DNA of 12,526 bases from Prevotella sp. CAG:1185 (GTDB lineage: Bacteria; Bacteroidota; Bacteroidia; Bacteroidales; Bacteroidaceae), in NCBI GenBank assembly GCA_000436695.1, contig HF992609.1:1-12526 (forward strand), written 5' to 3'. Made by a program: the position numbers and the translations under genes. Within the stretch, counting starts at the first letter, position 1; every line of letters starts with the position of its first letter. Shown piece after piece: positions 12,176 to 12,526 of this stretch. Below the pieces are notes generated by a model. The model worked only from the letters and a program-made list of their open reading frames with translations. It was not told the origin of the DNA and made no database searches.

Positions 12176-12526
12176 TCAGCCGTTTATTTTCAGTATATCG
12201 CACAGCTGCGCGAAGTCGTCTATTATAAACTCTGTGCCGCACGCCTCAAGCTCACTTCGGCTGCCGTTGCCATAGGTTACGCCCACGCCGCACACTCCGG
12301 CGCCGTGGCCCATCTCTATGTCGAACGTCGTGTCGCCCACCACAACGCACTCTTCAGGGCGCAGTCCGTGGTCGGTCATGGTGCGCACAACCATGTCGGG
12401 GGCAGGCTTTGCGTTGGGCACGTCGCCAGCGCCGAGCACGTAAGTGATGTATCCGCCGAGATTCATGTCGGCAACAAAGCCAAGCAGCGATGCCCTCGAG
12501 CGGCTGCTCGCCAGCGTTATCAGCCT
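12176..12526 (-). CDS. HAD-superfamily hydrolase (phosphoglycolate phosphatase-like), 5' end beyond window
   Basis: The last 116 codons of a HAD-family phosphatase are present; the reading frame stays open to the right edge, so the N-terminal DxD motif is outside. Visible motifs are LITLASSRSR (motif II Ser/Thr, just inside the edge), the motif III Lys in NAKPAPDMV, and motif IV VVVGDTTFDIEMGHGAG with its metal-binding acidic residues. The C-terminal GVGVTYGNGSRSELEACGTEFIIDDFAQL closely fits phosphoglycolate phosphatase and related beta-phosphoglucomutase-type HADs. The substrate is uncertain; phosphoglycolate salvage or another small sugar phosphate is most likely. It is convergent with rnc. 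The Met at 12466 is internal, not the start, since motif II lies upstream of it. Confidence 0.9.
   Translation of the reverse strand, partial: RLITLASSRSRASLLGFVADMNLGGYITYVLGAGDVPNAKPAPDMVVRTMTDHGLRPEECVVVGDTTFDIEMGHGAGVCGVGVTYGNGSRSELEACGTEFIIDDFAQLCDILKING

Overview
The window looks like ordinary chromosome from a Bacteroidales bacterium, probably Prevotellaceae (inference). The evidence is a long-form IspG, a sigma-54 gene with a membrane PAP2-like gene coupled behind it, the DUF4254 plus GT9 pair, an acpP-fabF-rnc cluster, weak Shine-Dalgarno sequences, and several matches to the Bacteroidetes promoter (TTTG, about 20 nt, TAnnTTTG). Coding DNA is moderately GC-rich, while the intergenic spacers are very AT-rich. 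I see no transposase, integrase, phage gene, CRISPR array, rRNA or tRNA.

Left block (1-5290, all minus strand), in transcription order: a secreted histidine-type phosphatase related to MINPP phytases; rpoN (sigma-54); a PAP2-like integral membrane protein whose start overlaps the rpoN stop by 4 nt; purE (purine synthesis); and the 5' part of ispG (isoprenoid MEP pathway), which runs off the left edge. A large imperfect palindromic element (36-bp arms, one mismatch) fills most of the purE-ispG gap.

Middle block (5291-7797): an AT-rich gene-free stretch leads into a small single-pass membrane protein on the plus strand. A strong bidirectional terminator then separates it from a minus-strand cluster DUF4254 - GT9 glycosyltransferase (4-nt overlap) - rubredoxin. 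The rubredoxin is only 55 aa and easily missed.

Right block (about 7880-12526): a divergent promoter region serves DUF4254 (minus) and pdxB (plus; pyridoxal phosphate synthesis). After pdxB comes a 470-bp spacer. It holds a 22-bp-period array of four near-palindromic 15-mers (the last one inverted), a nested inverted repeat, a cluster of GCACAC/GTGTGC half-sites, and a good promoter for acpP. The operon acpP - fabF - rnc follows, with rnc overlapping the end of fabF. The RNase III carries an unusually long charged C-terminal tail. A bidirectional terminator separates rnc from a convergent HAD-family phosphatase truncated by the right edge.

The genes are mostly housekeeping: isoprenoids, purines, PLP, fatty acids, RNA processing and surface glycan. 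The least explained material is in the spacers: the palindromic element at 1036-1182, the 22-bp array at 9165-9245 and the structured acpP leader. I found no convincing new defence or mobile system.
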